A stretch of DNA of 64,000 bases from Curtobacterium herbarum. Its GTDB lineage: Bacteria > Actinomycetota > Actinomycetes > Actinomycetales > Microbacteriaceae. The position numbers and the translations under genes were made by a program. Positions 53,757 to 62,917 of the stretch are shown here, piece after piece. The DNA is taken from positions 3,224,001 through 3,288,000 of the forward strand of contig NZ_JAFBBT010000001.1 of the NCBI RefSeq assembly GCF_016907335.1, read 5' to 3'. Within the stretch, counting starts at the first letter, position 1. Each line of letters begins with the position of its first letter. The notes under the pieces are model-generated. The model ran no database searches and was not told the origin of the DNA. It worked only from the letters and a program-made list of their open reading frames with translations.

Positions 53757-53762
53757 CGTCGG

Positions 53763-53802
53763 ATTCTACCGAAGTATCGGAGCGTATAGCGAAAACGCTA
53801 TA
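53763..53802 (-). promoter_or_regulatory. ATPase promoter with overlapping operator
   Basis: TAGAAT (53768-53763) is the -10, six bases from ATG 53756. TATAGCG-AAAA-CGCTATA (53785-53802), a perfect inverted repeat with AT-rich centre, sits where the -35 should be. A bound repressor would block the promoter. Confidence 0.6.
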
Positions 53803-53840
53803 AACCCCCGGCGGCCTGAGCTGGACGGGCGCGCCCCCAC

Positions 53841-55064
53841 TCAGCGCAGCGCGTCGCGGCGGGACAGCACCAGGTTGGCCGCACCCGCCAGCACGACGAC
53901 GGCGGCCGAGAACGCCGGGAACGCCATCGCGGCCGGGGTGCCGGCACGCTCGGCGACCTCGCCGACGACCGCACTGGCGATCGACTGCCCGACGATGACC
54001 GCCGAGCCGAGGATCGTCATCGTCGTCGCCGAGCGGCCCACCGGCGAGCGGTCGGACCCCAGGCTGTACTGGGTGACGAGGGTCGGACCGATGCCGATGC
54101 CCATCACGGCGAGGACGATCCCCACCGCCAGCACGGAGCTCGCGCTGGCGAAGACGATCGCCGACCCGAGCAGCACGACGCCGAAGAGCAGCCACCGCCA
54201 GCCGAGCCGGAAGGCCCGGGGGAACGCCGCCGAACCGAGCGCGAGCCCGGCCGAGCCGATGCCCATCAGTCCGTAGAGGAGCCCGGCCCGCGAGGACCCG
54301 CCGTGGTCCGCCATGAACGCGGTCAGTGCCGTCAGCGTCGAGCCGAAGAAGAACCCGATGCCGAGGATGCCGACGACGACCACCACGAGTCGGGGCCGCA
54401 GGAGCTGCCGGGCCGGCGCCGGACGCGGATCGGACGCGTGCCCGAGGGTGAGCCGGCCGGTCGGGTGCAGGGCGAACGCGGTGACGAAGACGAACGTCAG
54501 GACCGAGGCACCGGCGACGGCGACCCACGGCGCGATGGCGCTCGCCAGGACGCCGACCAGGAACGGTCCGACGATGAAGACGGTCTCGTCGGCGGCGGAC
54601 TCGTACGCCATCGTGCCGCTGAGCACCCGCTCGTGCCGCTTCGGTTCCATCCGGTTCCGGATGATGGCGACGAGGCGGGTGCGGGACATCGGCGCGACCT
54701 GCGGGGCACTCGCCCCGATGAGGAACGACATCGCCAGGACGGCCAGGTCGGGAGCGCTGCTCTGCACGACGAACGGCAGCGCACCGAGCAGCACGGCGTT
54801 GGCCAGGCCGACGGGCACGAGCACGGCGCGCTGCCCGTACTTGTCGGCGGCGGCACCGACGAGCGGCCCGAACAGCGCGGAGCCGATGCCGACCGAGGCG
54901 GAGTTGATGCCACCGAGGGCGACCGAGTCACGTGCGGCGACGACGAGCGTCAGCACGCCGACGACCATCATCGCGAACGGCAGTCGCGCCACGAAGGCGA
55001 TGGGGAAGTAGGACCGCCCGGCGAGGGCGATCAGGGACGCGCTGGAGGAACGCGGTTGGAGCAT
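53841..55064 (-). CDS. MFS transporter
   Basis: 407 residues with about twelve spans and a motif A-like loop (GAAADKYGQRAVLVPVG). It resembles actinobacterial drug-efflux MFS proteins; the second-half loop is Pro/Arg-rich (SDPRPAPARQLLRPR). ATG 55064 has no strong binding site; the upstream 140 bp contain no obvious leaderless box either. Substrate unknown. Confidence 0.85.
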   Translation of the reverse strand: MLQPRSSSASLIALAGRSYFPIAFVARLPFAMMVVGVLTLVVAARDSVALGGINSASVGIGSALFGPLVGAAADKYGQRAVLVPVGLANAVLLGALPFVVQSSAPDLAVLAMSFLIGASAPQVAPMSRTRLVAIIRNRMEPKRHERVLSGTMAYESAADETVFIVGPFLVGVLASAIAPWVAVAGASVLTFVFVTAFALHPTGRLTLGHASDPRPAPARQLLRPRLVVVVVGILGIGFFFGSTLTALTAFMADHGGSSRAGLLYGLMGIGSAGLALGSAAFPRAFRLGWRWLLFGVVLLGSAIVFASASSVLAVGIVLAVMGIGIGPTLVTQYSLGSDRSPVGRSATTMTILGSAVIVGQSIASAVVGEVAERAGTPAAMAFPAFSAAVVVLAGAANLVLSRRDALR

Positions 55065-55242
55065 GGTGGGGGTGTGCCTTCTCGGCCCGCCCTGATCGAG
55101 CGGACCCATCGGGTGCCGCCGCTGTCCGCCGGGGTGCCGGCGTCCGGTAGATACACGGTTGTTGCTGGTTTGCGTGTCCAGGGTACCTGCCGGACGCACG
55201 GCGCATCCAGGGACCGGCGCCGGGCCTCCCGTCAGGAGGGAG

Positions 55243-56421
55243 TCAGCCGCGACGACCAGCTCGGGCAGCGAACGCGTCGAGGGCCGCGAGGACCTCGTCG
55301 CTCCGGTACACGCGTGACCGGAGCGAGTACTCGGACTTCGCCCGCAGCACTCCCGCTGCCACCAGGGTGTCGAGGGCGCGGTAGACGTTCACGGCCGGCC
55401 CGAGGGCGACGGCGAGCGTGCCGGCGGTGACGACGGGCTGTCGGGCGATGACCTCGAGGACGCGCCAGACGGCGGAGTCACTGCGGGACCGGACCGTGGC
55501 CCGCCAGCGCTCCTGCACGGCGTGCACGTCGTCGACCAGGACGGACGCGTTCTGCACGGCACGGAAGCACGCTTCGGCCGTGGCTGTGACGATCGCCTCG
55601 ACGTCGCCAGCGCGGTAGGCGTCGAGCGCAGCGTGGTAGCCCGCGGTGTCGGTGAGCAGCCCGGCGGACACGGGGATGGTCACGTTCCGCGTCACGCCGG
55701 TCCCTCGGAACATCGCCTGCATGAGTGCCCGTCCGGTCCTGCCGTTGCCGTCCGTGAACGGGTGGACCGTCTCGAACTGGGCGTGCACGACGGCGATCTG
55801 GACGAGCCGTGGCAGGTCCGTCCGACGCGCGAAGCGCATGACGTCGTCGATGAGCCCCGGCACGCGTTCGGCTCGGGGCGCGACGAAGTCGGCACCGTCG
55901 GGAGAGTCGGCGGACCGGCCGATCCAGACCGGCTCGTCTCGCCAGGCGCCGGCGTCGTGGTTCGGGTCGCCGTCGAGCAACGCGGCGTGCATCGACAGGA
56001 CGGTCTCCGTCGTCAGCTCGTCGGCCAGGTCCAGTGCAGCTTGCATCGCCCGGGTGTTCGCGACGATCTGGGCGGCGTTCTGCCGGGAGGTGTCCCCGAG
56101 CTCGGCGGTGAAGACCGCGCGCGCACTGGCGGTCAGGTGCTCGATCTGCGACGAGGCGGCCGCTTCAGAACGCATCAGCAGCGGCGCGAAGGCAGCGATC
56201 TCGCCGCCGAGCCCGGCATCGAAGCGGACCAGCGCCTCTGTTGCCTCGTCGACCACTGCGGCGGTCGCGGAGGACACCGTCGGGTCGAGGTCCGCGATGA
56301 ACGGGGGGACGGCGGCGCGGTAGGTGTGCCCGACGGTGGCCCTCCGGCTGACGGCGACACCGAAGCCGGCGTACCGGGACTCGAACCACAGTTCCTCGGA
56401 GTCGATCGCGGGCCATGCCAT
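55243..56421 (-). CDS. Fic-family protein (AMP-transferase type), class II layout
   Basis: 392 residues. The Fic motif HPFTDGNGRTGR is complete (220-231), so AMP transfer is possible. An N-terminal inhibitory-type helix SSQIEH (90-95) differs from the usual (S/T)xxxE(G/N) by His in the last place. The C-terminus is a winged helix (TLAVALGPAVNVYRALDTLV). Such proteins modify a target Tyr/Thr/Ser or act as toxins. A 40-bp inverted repeat lies 39 bp upstream of the start. Confidence 0.88.
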   Translation of the reverse strand: MAWPAIDSEELWFESRYAGFGVAVSRRATVGHTYRAAVPPFIADLDPTVSSATAAVVDEATEALVRFDAGLGGEIAAFAPLLMRSEAAASSQIEHLTASARAVFTAELGDTSRQNAAQIVANTRAMQAALDLADELTTETVLSMHAALLDGDPNHDAGAWRDEPVWIGRSADSPDGADFVAPRAERVPGLIDDVMRFARRTDLPRLVQIAVVHAQFETVHPFTDGNGRTGRALMQAMFRGTGVTRNVTIPVSAGLLTDTAGYHAALDAYRAGDVEAIVTATAEACFRAVQNASVLVDDVHAVQERWRATVRSRSDSAVWRVLEVIARQPVVTAGTLAVALGPAVNVYRALDTLVAAGVLRAKSEYSLRSRVYRSDEVLAALDAFAARAGRRG

Positions 56422-56460
56422 GTCGTGCTCCGCTCGTCGGTCACCTGTCAGCTCGCGGGC

Positions 56461-56500
56461 CGCGAGTTCGACACTTAGCTTACCAAGTGTCGAACTCGCG
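56461..56500. repeat. 40-bp perfect inverted repeat upstream of the fic gene
   Basis: Sixteen-base arms CGCGAGTTCGACACTT and complement, spaced by eight bases (AGCTTACC). It lies between the aldo/keto reductase stop and the Fic start, both on the minus strand. It could be an operator, a terminator or a mobile-element end. Confidence 0.8.
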
Positions 56501-56542
56501 ACCCGCTGGTCACACCTGCGGGCGCTCCAGAGACTGGTCTGG

Positions 56543-57586
56543 TCAGGAGACCTCGCCGGAGCGGGCCCCCGCCCAGAGGTCGACGTCGGTGATGCCGACG
56601 CTGTGCTCGTCGATGGTGCGGAGTTCGTCGTCCGAGAACGACGTGTTCGCGAGCGCGGCGACGTTGTCCTCCAGCTGCTCCACCCGGGAGGCGCCGATCA
56701 CCAGAGATGTGACGCGCTCGTCCCGCAGGGCCCACGCCAGGGCGAGCTGCGCCATCGTCTGCCCGCGGGACTCGGCGACGGCGTTGAGCGCACGGAGGTG
56801 CTCGACGACCTCGGGCGTGATGGAGGACGGGTCGAGCGACTTCCCGGCCGCGGCGCGGGAGCCCTCGGGCACGCCGTCCAGGTACTTGCCGGTGAGCAGC
56901 CCCTGCGCGAGCGCGGTGAACCCGATCACGCCGAACCCGAGCTCGCCGGCTGCGTCGAGCAGCCCCTCGGTCTCGATCCAGCGGTTCAGCATCGAGTACG
57001 ACGGCTGGTGGATGAGGAGCGGCGTGCCGAGGTCGCGGAGGATCGCGGCGGCCTGGCGGGTGCGCTCGGCGTCGTAGGACGAGATGCCGACGTAGAGCGC
57101 CTTGCCCTGCTGGACGGCGGTGTGCAGTGCACCCATCGTCTCCTCGAGCGGGGTGGAGGCGTCGAGGCGGTGCGAGTAGAAGACGTCGACGTAGTCCAGC
57201 CCGGTGCGGCGCAGCGACTGGTCGAGCGAGGCGAGGACGTACTTGCGCGAGCCGCCGCCCTGTCCGTAGGGGCCGGGCCACATGTCCCAGCCCGCCTTCG
57301 TCGACACGACCATCTCGTCGCGGTAGGGGGCGAAGTCCTCACGCATGAGCCGGCCGAAGTTCTGCTCCGCGGCACCGTAGGGCGGGCCGTAGTTGTTCGC
57401 CAGGTCGTGGTGGGTGATGCCGAGGTCGAACGCCCGGCGGCTCACCGCACGCTGGGTCTCGAACGGCACGTCGTCGCCGAAGTTGTGCCAGTAGCCGAGG
57501 GAGAGCAGCGGCAGGTCGAGGCCCGAGTGCCCGGTCCGCCGGTAGGTCATCGAGTCGTAGCGGTCGTCGGCCGCGATGTAGGTCAT
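56543..57586 (-). CDS. Aldo/keto reductase (YghZ-like)
   Basis: 347 residues of the AKR14/YghZ type, which reduces glyceraldehyde-3-phosphate or methylglyoxal with NADPH. The catalytic tetrad is recognisable (HDLANNYGPP with Asp/Tyr, STKAGWDM with Lys, FYSHRLD with His). Characteristic is the long N-terminal segment. Divergent from the DUF1801-like gene; the spacer has a short inverted repeat CCACGG-5-CCGTGG (57600-57616). Confidence 0.88.
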   Translation of the reverse strand: MTYIAADDRYDSMTYRRTGHSGLDLPLLSLGYWHNFGDDVPFETQRAVSRRAFDLGITHHDLANNYGPPYGAAEQNFGRLMREDFAPYRDEMVVSTKAGWDMWPGPYGQGGGSRKYVLASLDQSLRRTGLDYVDVFYSHRLDASTPLEETMGALHTAVQQGKALYVGISSYDAERTRQAAAILRDLGTPLLIHQPSYSMLNRWIETEGLLDAAGELGFGVIGFTALAQGLLTGKYLDGVPEGSRAAAGKSLDPSSITPEVVEHLRALNAVAESRGQTMAQLALAWALRDERVTSLVIGASRVEQLEDNVAALANTSFSDDELRTIDEHSVGITDVDLWAGARSGEVS

Positions 57587-57641
57587 GGACCCGAGCCTGC
57601 CACGGGGTTACCGTGGGCCACACCCGACGAAGGAGTCGACC

Positions 57642-58100
57642 ATGGCAGCGCACGACGAGACGTCCGGCAGCACCTTCACCGATGAGGAACGCGCCGCGAT
57701 GCGCGAACACGCGACCGAGGTGAAGGCGAGCCGGAAGCGCGGGACGACGAAGGCCGAGAAGGCCGCGCTCGACGCCCAGGCCGTGGTCGAGAAGATCGCC
57801 GCGATGCGCGAACCCGAGCGGGGTCTGGCGGAACGCATCCACCGGGTCGCGCTGGCGGCAGCGCCGGACCTGGCGCCGAAGCTCTGGTACGGCATGCCCG
57901 CGTACGCGAAGGACGGGGCGGTCGTGTTCTTCTTCCAGGACGCCGGGAAGTTCGGGGCCCGCTACTCGACGCTGGGGTTCCAGGACCCGGCGACGCTCGA
58001 CGACGGGTCGTTCTGGCCGACCGCGTTCGCGGTGACGCCGGAGTTCTCGGACGCCGACGAGCAGACGGTCGCCGGGCTCATCCGGCGCGCGACGGCCTGA
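57642..58100 (+). CDS. DUF1801-like protein (YdhG/YdeI superfamily)
   Basis: 152 residues. The C-terminal part shows the DUF1801 pattern (PKLWYGMPAYAKDGAVVFFF, KFGARYSTLGF). The N-terminal ~60 residues are charged and helical (EVKASRKRGTTKAEKAAL). ATG 57642 follows GAAGGAG. Related proteins are of uncertain function. Its 3' end overlaps the convergent MarR gene by 23 bp. Confidence 0.8.
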   Translation: MAAHDETSGSTFTDEERAAMREHATEVKASRKRGTTKAEKAALDAQAVVEKIAAMREPERGLAERIHRVALAAAPDLAPKLWYGMPAYAKDGAVVFFFQDAGKFGARYSTLGFQDPATLDDGSFWPTAFAVTPEFSDADEQTVAGLIRRATA

Positions 58101-58536
58101 GTCCGTCCTCGATCCGCTCGAGCAGGCCGACGGCGGACGTCACGGCGGCGGTGTCGATCCCCTGCCCGTCGAGCGCGCTCCGGAGGGTCGCCGCCCACCG
58201 CGACCGCAGCAGGGCGACGCTCTCGGCCGCGCGGGCCGTCGGGAACAGCTGCGCCGTCCGCGCGTCGTCCGGGTGCGCACGACGCTCGACCATGCCCTTC
58301 GCGACGAGCGACCCGAGGGCGACGCTGAGGTTGCTCCGCCGCAGCGCGGTCGCCTCCGCCGTGGCGCTCGGCGTGGTCCCCGGGTTCGTGTCGACCCACC
58401 GCATCACCATGACCTCGGTGCCCGTGAGCGGCACGACGTCGAGGGCACGCGGACCGGTCGGGTCGAGCTCCCGTGCGACGCTGAGGACGACGTCCGCCAA
58501 CCGGGCGAGCACGTCGTCGGAGGTCACGGTGGTCAT
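58078..58536 (-). CDS. MarR-family transcriptional regulator
   Basis: 152 residues with a MarR winged helix (SATAEATALRRSNLSVALGS, then MVERRAHPDDARTAQLFPT). The start at 58536 follows TACGGT by six bases. A perfect 14-bp palindrome upstream is a likely self-operator. No divergent partner gene is present: the next gene (PAP2) is on the same strand. Confidence 0.82.
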   Translation of the reverse strand: MTTVTSDDVLARLADVVLSVARELDPTGPRALDVVPLTGTEVMVMRWVDTNPGTTPSATAEATALRRSNLSVALGSLVAKGMVERRAHPDDARTAQLFPTARAAESVALLRSRWAATLRSALDGQGIDTAAVTSAVGLLERIEDGLRPSRAG

Positions 58537-58542
58537 CCCTGA

Positions 58543-58579
58543 ACCGTAACCGGCGCTGGTGGTACCGTTCCCGGGAACG
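58543..58579 (-). promoter_or_regulatory. MarR promoter with palindromic operator
   Basis: TACGGT (58548-58543) is the -10, six bases from ATG 58536. CGTTCCCGGGAACG (58566-58579) is a perfect palindrome covering the expected -35 position. Confidence 0.5.
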
Positions 58580-58591
58580 ACGGCCGAGCGG

Positions 58592-59326
58592 TCAGTGCCG
58601 GGCGGTCCGGGAGGGTCCGCGCAGGAGCGGGATGCGCGGCATCGCCCAGTCCACCCAGACGAGCCGCGCTGCCGGCGCGACGGCGAGCGCCCACACCACG
58701 GACGCGACGACGTCCGTCGGGTAGTGCACGGCGTCGATGGTGAGCGAGAGCACGACCACCACGACGACGACCGTGCCGAGCGTCACCGCGAGGGTGTGCC
58801 ACCGGGTGTCGCGGAGCACCCAGGTCAGCGCGATGACGATGGCCAGGATGAACACGGTGTGACCGCTCGGGTACGAGGGGTCGGGCTGCGTGGCGAACGG
58901 GTACGGCAGCAGCGACGTGTCCGGCCGGGGGCGGTGGACGAGCTCCTTGACGAGGTCGGAGGGCACCCAGGTGATCGCCACGGTGCCGGCGAACGCGGCC
59001 GCGGGCCGGACGTCCCGCTGCACCGCCCAGAGCACGCCGGTGACGACGATCGTGATGCCGATCGCCGGAGCCGGACTGATCACGTGGTAGACCGCCGTGG
59101 TGACGGCCCCGAGCGGACCGGTGTGCAGGGTGTTCAGCGCATGTGCGAGACCGAAGTCGACGTCGCCGAGCACGAAGCCGACGATCGTGATGACGATCAC
59201 GGTGCCGAGGGCGATCGCGATCGTCGCGAGCGGGTACGGCGTGCGGACGAGGATGCCGGTCGGCGCGTGCTCCCTGCGGGCAGACGGCTCCTGGCGGGCA
59301 GGCGTCGGTGCGGGCGCGTCGGTCAT
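58592..59326 (-). CDS. PAP2-superfamily phosphatase
   Basis: 244 residues with five to six spans. The three phosphatase motifs are visible: KELVHRPRP, YPSGHT and VHYPTDVVAS. These membrane enzymes dephosphorylate lipids such as phosphatidic acid or undecaprenyl diphosphate at the outer face. A Pro/Arg-rich N-terminus precedes the first span. GGGAGG lies before ATG 59326. Confidence 0.88.
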   Translation of the reverse strand: MTDAPAPTPARQEPSARREHAPTGILVRTPYPLATIAIALGTVIVITIVGFVLGDVDFGLAHALNTLHTGPLGAVTTAVYHVISPAPAIGITIVVTGVLWAVQRDVRPAAAFAGTVAITWVPSDLVKELVHRPRPDTSLLPYPFATQPDPSYPSGHTVFILAIVIALTWVLRDTRWHTLAVTLGTVVVVVVVLSLTIDAVHYPTDVVASVVWALAVAPAARLVWVDWAMPRIPLLRGPSRTARH

Positions 59327-59382
59327 CCGCTCATCCTCCCAGCCCACGCACTGCTGCCGTGCCGGGAGTTCCGCCCGGCAGA

Positions 59383-60327
59383 TCAGAGAGCGCTCAGCCC
59401 GGCCTCGACGGCCGGGCCGACGACGAGCCGCCGCACCTGTGCCGCCGCCCCGAGCGCGACGGCGTCCGCCCCGAGCGCCGACTGCTCGACCCGGATCGTC
59501 GCTCCGCTGACCGGGGGCTCGTCCGCAAGCACCGCGACGACGGCCGGCGCGAGCAGGTCCCACGAGCGGGCGACCCCGCCGCCGATGACGACCGTCGTCA
59601 CGTCCAGGATCCCCGCGGTGAGCAGGACGGCGCGGGCGACGCCCCGCCCGGCGGTCGCGAACACGGCCTGCGCGTCCGGGTCCCCGGCGCGTGCGGCCTC
59701 CGCGACCTGGTGGGTGCCGAGTCGTCGGCCGGTGCTCGCGGCGTACCGGTCCGCCATCCCGCGGGCGCCGGCGACGGTCTCGAGGTGTCCGCGCTGGCCG
59801 CAGGTGCAGCGGGTGTCGCCGAACCCGGGGACGTGGCCGATCTCGCCGGCGGCGCCGTGCGGTCCGCCGAACAGGGTGCCGCCGAGGACGAGCGCGCCGC
59901 CGACGCCGGTGCCGAGGGTCATCCCGAGCACGTCGGGCTCCCCCGCGACGGCGCCGGCCGCGACCTCGCCGAGGAGGAACGCGTTCACGTCGTTGTCGAG
60001 CGTCGCCGGCACCCCGAGCCGTGCGGTCACGGCGTCGGTGACCCCGTACCCGGCCCAGCCGGTGAACGAGTTCGCGGTGACGAGCACCGTGCCCGTGGTC
60101 GGGTCGACGACGCCGGCCGCGCCCACCCCGACACCCGCCAGGGAGGCCCGGTGCCGGTCGAGCAGGGACCGCACCGTCGCCTCGGCCGCGTCCAGGATCG
60201 CGTCGCCGCCGTCGTGCGCTGGTGTCGGCAGGTCGATGCGGTCGAGGACCTCGAGGTCGGTGGTGGCGAGGAGCACCTTCGTGTTCGTCCCGCCGACGTC
60301 GATGCCTGCGACGACCTCCGCACTCAC
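59383..60327 (-). CDS. ROK-family sugar kinase
   Basis: 314 residues. ATP motif GIDVGGTNTK at the N-terminus; sugar-binding LDNDVNAFLLGE with catalytic Asp; GEIGHVPGFG; zinc motif CTCGQRGHLE, where the last Cys of the usual CxCGxxGCxE is His. ROK kinases phosphorylate glucose, N-acetylglucosamine or N-acetylmannosamine. GTG 60327 overlaps the ATPase stop by 4 bp, so it is the last gene of the importer operon, implying an imported sugar or amino sugar. Confidence 0.9.
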   Translation of the reverse strand: MSAEVVAGIDVGGTNTKVLLATTDLEVLDRIDLPTPAHDGGDAILDAAEATVRSLLDRHRASLAGVGVGAAGVVDPTTGTVLVTANSFTGWAGYGVTDAVTARLGVPATLDNDVNAFLLGEVAAGAVAGEPDVLGMTLGTGVGGALVLGGTLFGGPHGAAGEIGHVPGFGDTRCTCGQRGHLETVAGARGMADRYAASTGRRLGTHQVAEAARAGDPDAQAVFATAGRGVARAVLLTAGILDVTTVVIGGGVARSWDLLAPAVVAVLADEPPVSGATIRVEQSALGADAVALGAAAQVRRLVVGPAVEAGLSAL

Positions 60328-62024
60328 GGGGCCACCGCGGCCAGTGAGGCCAGGCGGGCGGTCCGGCGCTGCCGTTGCACCACCGGGTCCGGCACGGGGA
60401 CCGCGGCGAGCAGACGTCGGGTGTAGTCGGTCGTCGGGTGCAGCAGCGTCTCGCCGGTCGGCCCCTGCTCCTCGATCGCTCCGGCACGCATCACGACGAC
60501 CCGTTCGGCGAACTGCTGCACGACGGCGAGGTCGTGCGAGACGAACAGGCACGCGAAGCCCAGGTCGGCCTGCAGGTCGGTGAGGACCTCGAGGACGGCC
60601 TCCTGCACGCTGACGTCGAGGGCACTGGTCGGTTCGTCGGCGACGAGCAGCCGCGGGTCGAGCACGAGCGCCCGGGCGAGGCTGACCCGCTGCCGCTGTC
60701 CGCCGGAGAGCTCGCGCGGGGCGCGGGTGGCCAGGGCGCGCGGCAGCCGGACGGCGTCCAGGACCTCGTCCACCCGGCGGCGACGGTCGGCGGCCGAGGT
60801 CCGACGACGGTGGATGGCGAGCGGTTCGGCGATGCACTCGCCCACGGACATCCGCGGGTCGAGCGAGGCCACCGGGTCCTGCAGCACGACGCCGATGCCG
60901 GAGCGCAGCGCCAGTCGGTCGCGTCCCCGGGTGCGGCGGAGATCGGAGCCGAACAGCCGGACGCTGCCGGCGGTGGGGCGGACCAGGCCGAGCGCGACGC
61001 GGGCGGCGGTGGACTTGCCGGAGCCGGACTCGCCGACCAGGCCGACGGTCTCCCCGGCGTGCACGGCGACGTCGATGCCGCGGAGGGCGTGCACCGCGCG
61101 GGCGCCGCGGCCGAAGGTGACCGACACGTGACGCAGGTCGACCGCCGGGGCCGGGGCGGGCCTCCCGTCCGGTTCGTCGGCGGACGCCGGCCGGTCCGCG
61201 ACCACGGGCCGCTCGGCCGACGACGCGGCGGTCTGGAGGCGCGGCACGGCGGCCAGCAGCCGCTCGGTGTACTCGTGCTGCGGCCGGAGCAGGACGTCCT
61301 CGACCCCGCCGGTCTCGACGATCGAGCCCTGCAGCATCACGGCGACGCGGTCGGCGAAGTCCGCGACGACGCCCATGTTGTGCGTGACGAGCAGCACGCC
61401 GGTGCCGGTGTCGGCGGCGAGCGCGCGGAGCAGCTCGAGGATCTCGGCCTGCACCGTGACGTCGAGCGCCGTGGTCGGCTCGTCCGCGATGAGCAGCGCC
61501 GGCTCGTTGGCGATCGCCATCGCGATGACGACACGCTGTCGCTGCCCGCCGGAGAGCTGGAACGGGAACGCCCTGGCGCGGTCCTCCGGGGACGGGATGC
61601 CGACGCGGCGGAGGAGTTCGACGGCCTCGGCCGCTGCGGTCGCGGCGGACACCGGGCGGTGGTTCCGGATGACCTCGGCGATCTGCTTGCCGACCCGGGT
61701 GAGCGGGTCGAGGGCGGTGGCGGGCTCCTGGAACACCATCGAGACGGTCCGGCCGCGCAGGGCTCGGAGCGACGGCTCGGACGCACCGACGACCTGGTGT
61801 CCGTCGACGACGGCGCTGCCGGTGACGGTGGCGTTGCCGCTGAGCAGCCCCATCGCGGCGAGGGCGACGGTGGACTTGCCCGAGCCGGACTCCCCGACGA
61901 GGGCGAGGGTCTCACCCGGGGCGACCGTCAGGGAGACGCCCTGGACGGCGTGCACGTCGCCGGACTCGGTGCTGAAGTGCACGCCGAGGTCGTCGACGGC
62001 GAGGATCGGTTCGGTGGCGGTCAT
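60324..62024 (-). CDS. Double ATPase of peptide-type ABC importer
   Basis: 566 residues with two ATPase domains: Walker A GESGSGKST twice, signatures QLSGGQRQRV and ELSGGQRQRV, Walker B LLIADEPTTALD and LLVADEPTSALD. The linker (residues ~255-295) is Ala/Pro/Asp-rich. It overlaps the permease stop (upstream) and the ROK start (downstream) by 4 bp each. It powers the DppB/DppC-type channel encoded upstream. Confidence 0.92.
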   Translation of the reverse strand: MTATEPILAVDDLGVHFSTESGDVHAVQGVSLTVAPGETLALVGESGSGKSTVALAAMGLLSGNATVTGSAVVDGHQVVGASEPSLRALRGRTVSMVFQEPATALDPLTRVGKQIAEVIRNHRPVSAATAAAEAVELLRRVGIPSPEDRARAFPFQLSGGQRQRVVIAMAIANEPALLIADEPTTALDVTVQAEILELLRALAADTGTGVLLVTHNMGVVADFADRVAVMLQGSIVETGGVEDVLLRPQHEYTERLLAAVPRLQTAASSAERPVVADRPASADEPDGRPAPAPAVDLRHVSVTFGRGARAVHALRGIDVAVHAGETVGLVGESGSGKSTAARVALGLVRPTAGSVRLFGSDLRRTRGRDRLALRSGIGVVLQDPVASLDPRMSVGECIAEPLAIHRRRTSAADRRRRVDEVLDAVRLPRALATRAPRELSGGQRQRVSLARALVLDPRLLVADEPTSALDVSVQEAVLEVLTDLQADLGFACLFVSHDLAVVQQFAERVVVMRAGAIEEQGPTGETLLHPTTDYTRRLLAAVPVPDPVVQRQRRTARLASLAAVAP

Positions 62025-62917
62025 CCGCGGCCCTTCACGTCGAATGCGTCCCGGAGTCCGTCGCCGACGGCGTTGAGCGCGCAGACGACGAGGATCACGG
62101 CGAGTCCCGGCGGCACGATGAGCCACCAGCGACCGGAGTAGGCGGCGGTGAGTCCCGCCGAGAGCATGCCGCCCCAGTCCGTGGCCGGCGGCTGCACGCC
62201 GAGGCCCAGGTAGGAGACGTAGGCGACGAGCAGGATCGCGTCGGCCACCTGGAACGTGGCGGCGACGACGATGGTCGACACCGAGTTCGGCAGCAGGTGC
62301 CGCCCGATGGCGCGGGCGTGCGAGCCGCCGATGGCGCGGAGGGTGAGCACGAAGTCGCGGTTCTTCAGCGTCAGGGTCTCGGCGCGGATGAGCCGGGAGG
62401 GCACGAGCCACGACACGAACCCGAGGATCACGATGAGCCCCCAGACGCCGGGCGTGGTGATCGCCGAGATGACGAGCAGGATGAACAGCGCCGGGATCGC
62501 GATGCCGGCGTCGACGATGCGCATCATGACCGCGTCGACCCAGCCACCGACGTACCCGGCGACCGCACCCCACAGCGTGCCGACGACGGTGGCCAGGATG
62601 CCGGCGGCGATGCCGACCATGAGCGACACCTTGCCGCCGTACATCAGGCGGCCGAGGACGTCGTGGCCGACGGCGTCGGTGCCGAGCAGGTGGGCGCCGC
62701 CAGGGCTCTGGTTCGCCTGCTGGAGCATGGTGTGGGTCTGGTCGGTCGGGTACAGGAACGGGCCGACGAAGCAGAACAGCACGATGACGACGAGCACGAC
62801 CAGGCCGATGACGGCGAGGGTGTTGTGCCGGAAGCGCCGGGCGGCCAGCCGGAAGCCGGTGGCGGCGACCGTGACCGGTGCGCCGGGGGCCTCGGGGGCG
62901 AGTCGGACGGTGGTCAT
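62021..62917 (-). CDS. Peptide-type ABC permease (DppC-like)
   Basis: 298 residues: OppC_N segment (FRHNTLAVIGLVVLVVIVLF), LLGTDAVGHDVLGRLMYGG, five further spans and an EAA loop (FVLTLRAIGGSHARAIGRHL). ATG 62917 overlaps the upstream permease stop by 4 bp. Confidence 0.92.
   Translation of the reverse strand: MTTVRLAPEAPGAPVTVAATGFRLAARRFRHNTLAVIGLVVLVVIVLFCFVGPFLYPTDQTHTMLQQANQSPGGAHLLGTDAVGHDVLGRLMYGGKVSLMVGIAAGILATVVGTLWGAVAGYVGGWVDAVMMRIVDAGIAIPALFILLVISAITTPGVWGLIVILGFVSWLVPSRLIRAETLTLKNRDFVLTLRAIGGSHARAIGRHLLPNSVSTIVVAATFQVADAILLVAYVSYLGLGVQPPATDWGGMLSAGLTAAYSGRWWLIVPPGLAVILVVCALNAVGDGLRDAFDVKGRG

Noticed and set aside
55215..55240. CCTCC-GTCA-GGAGG hairpin after the fic gene
   Set aside because: Five-base stem only; too weak to call a terminator.
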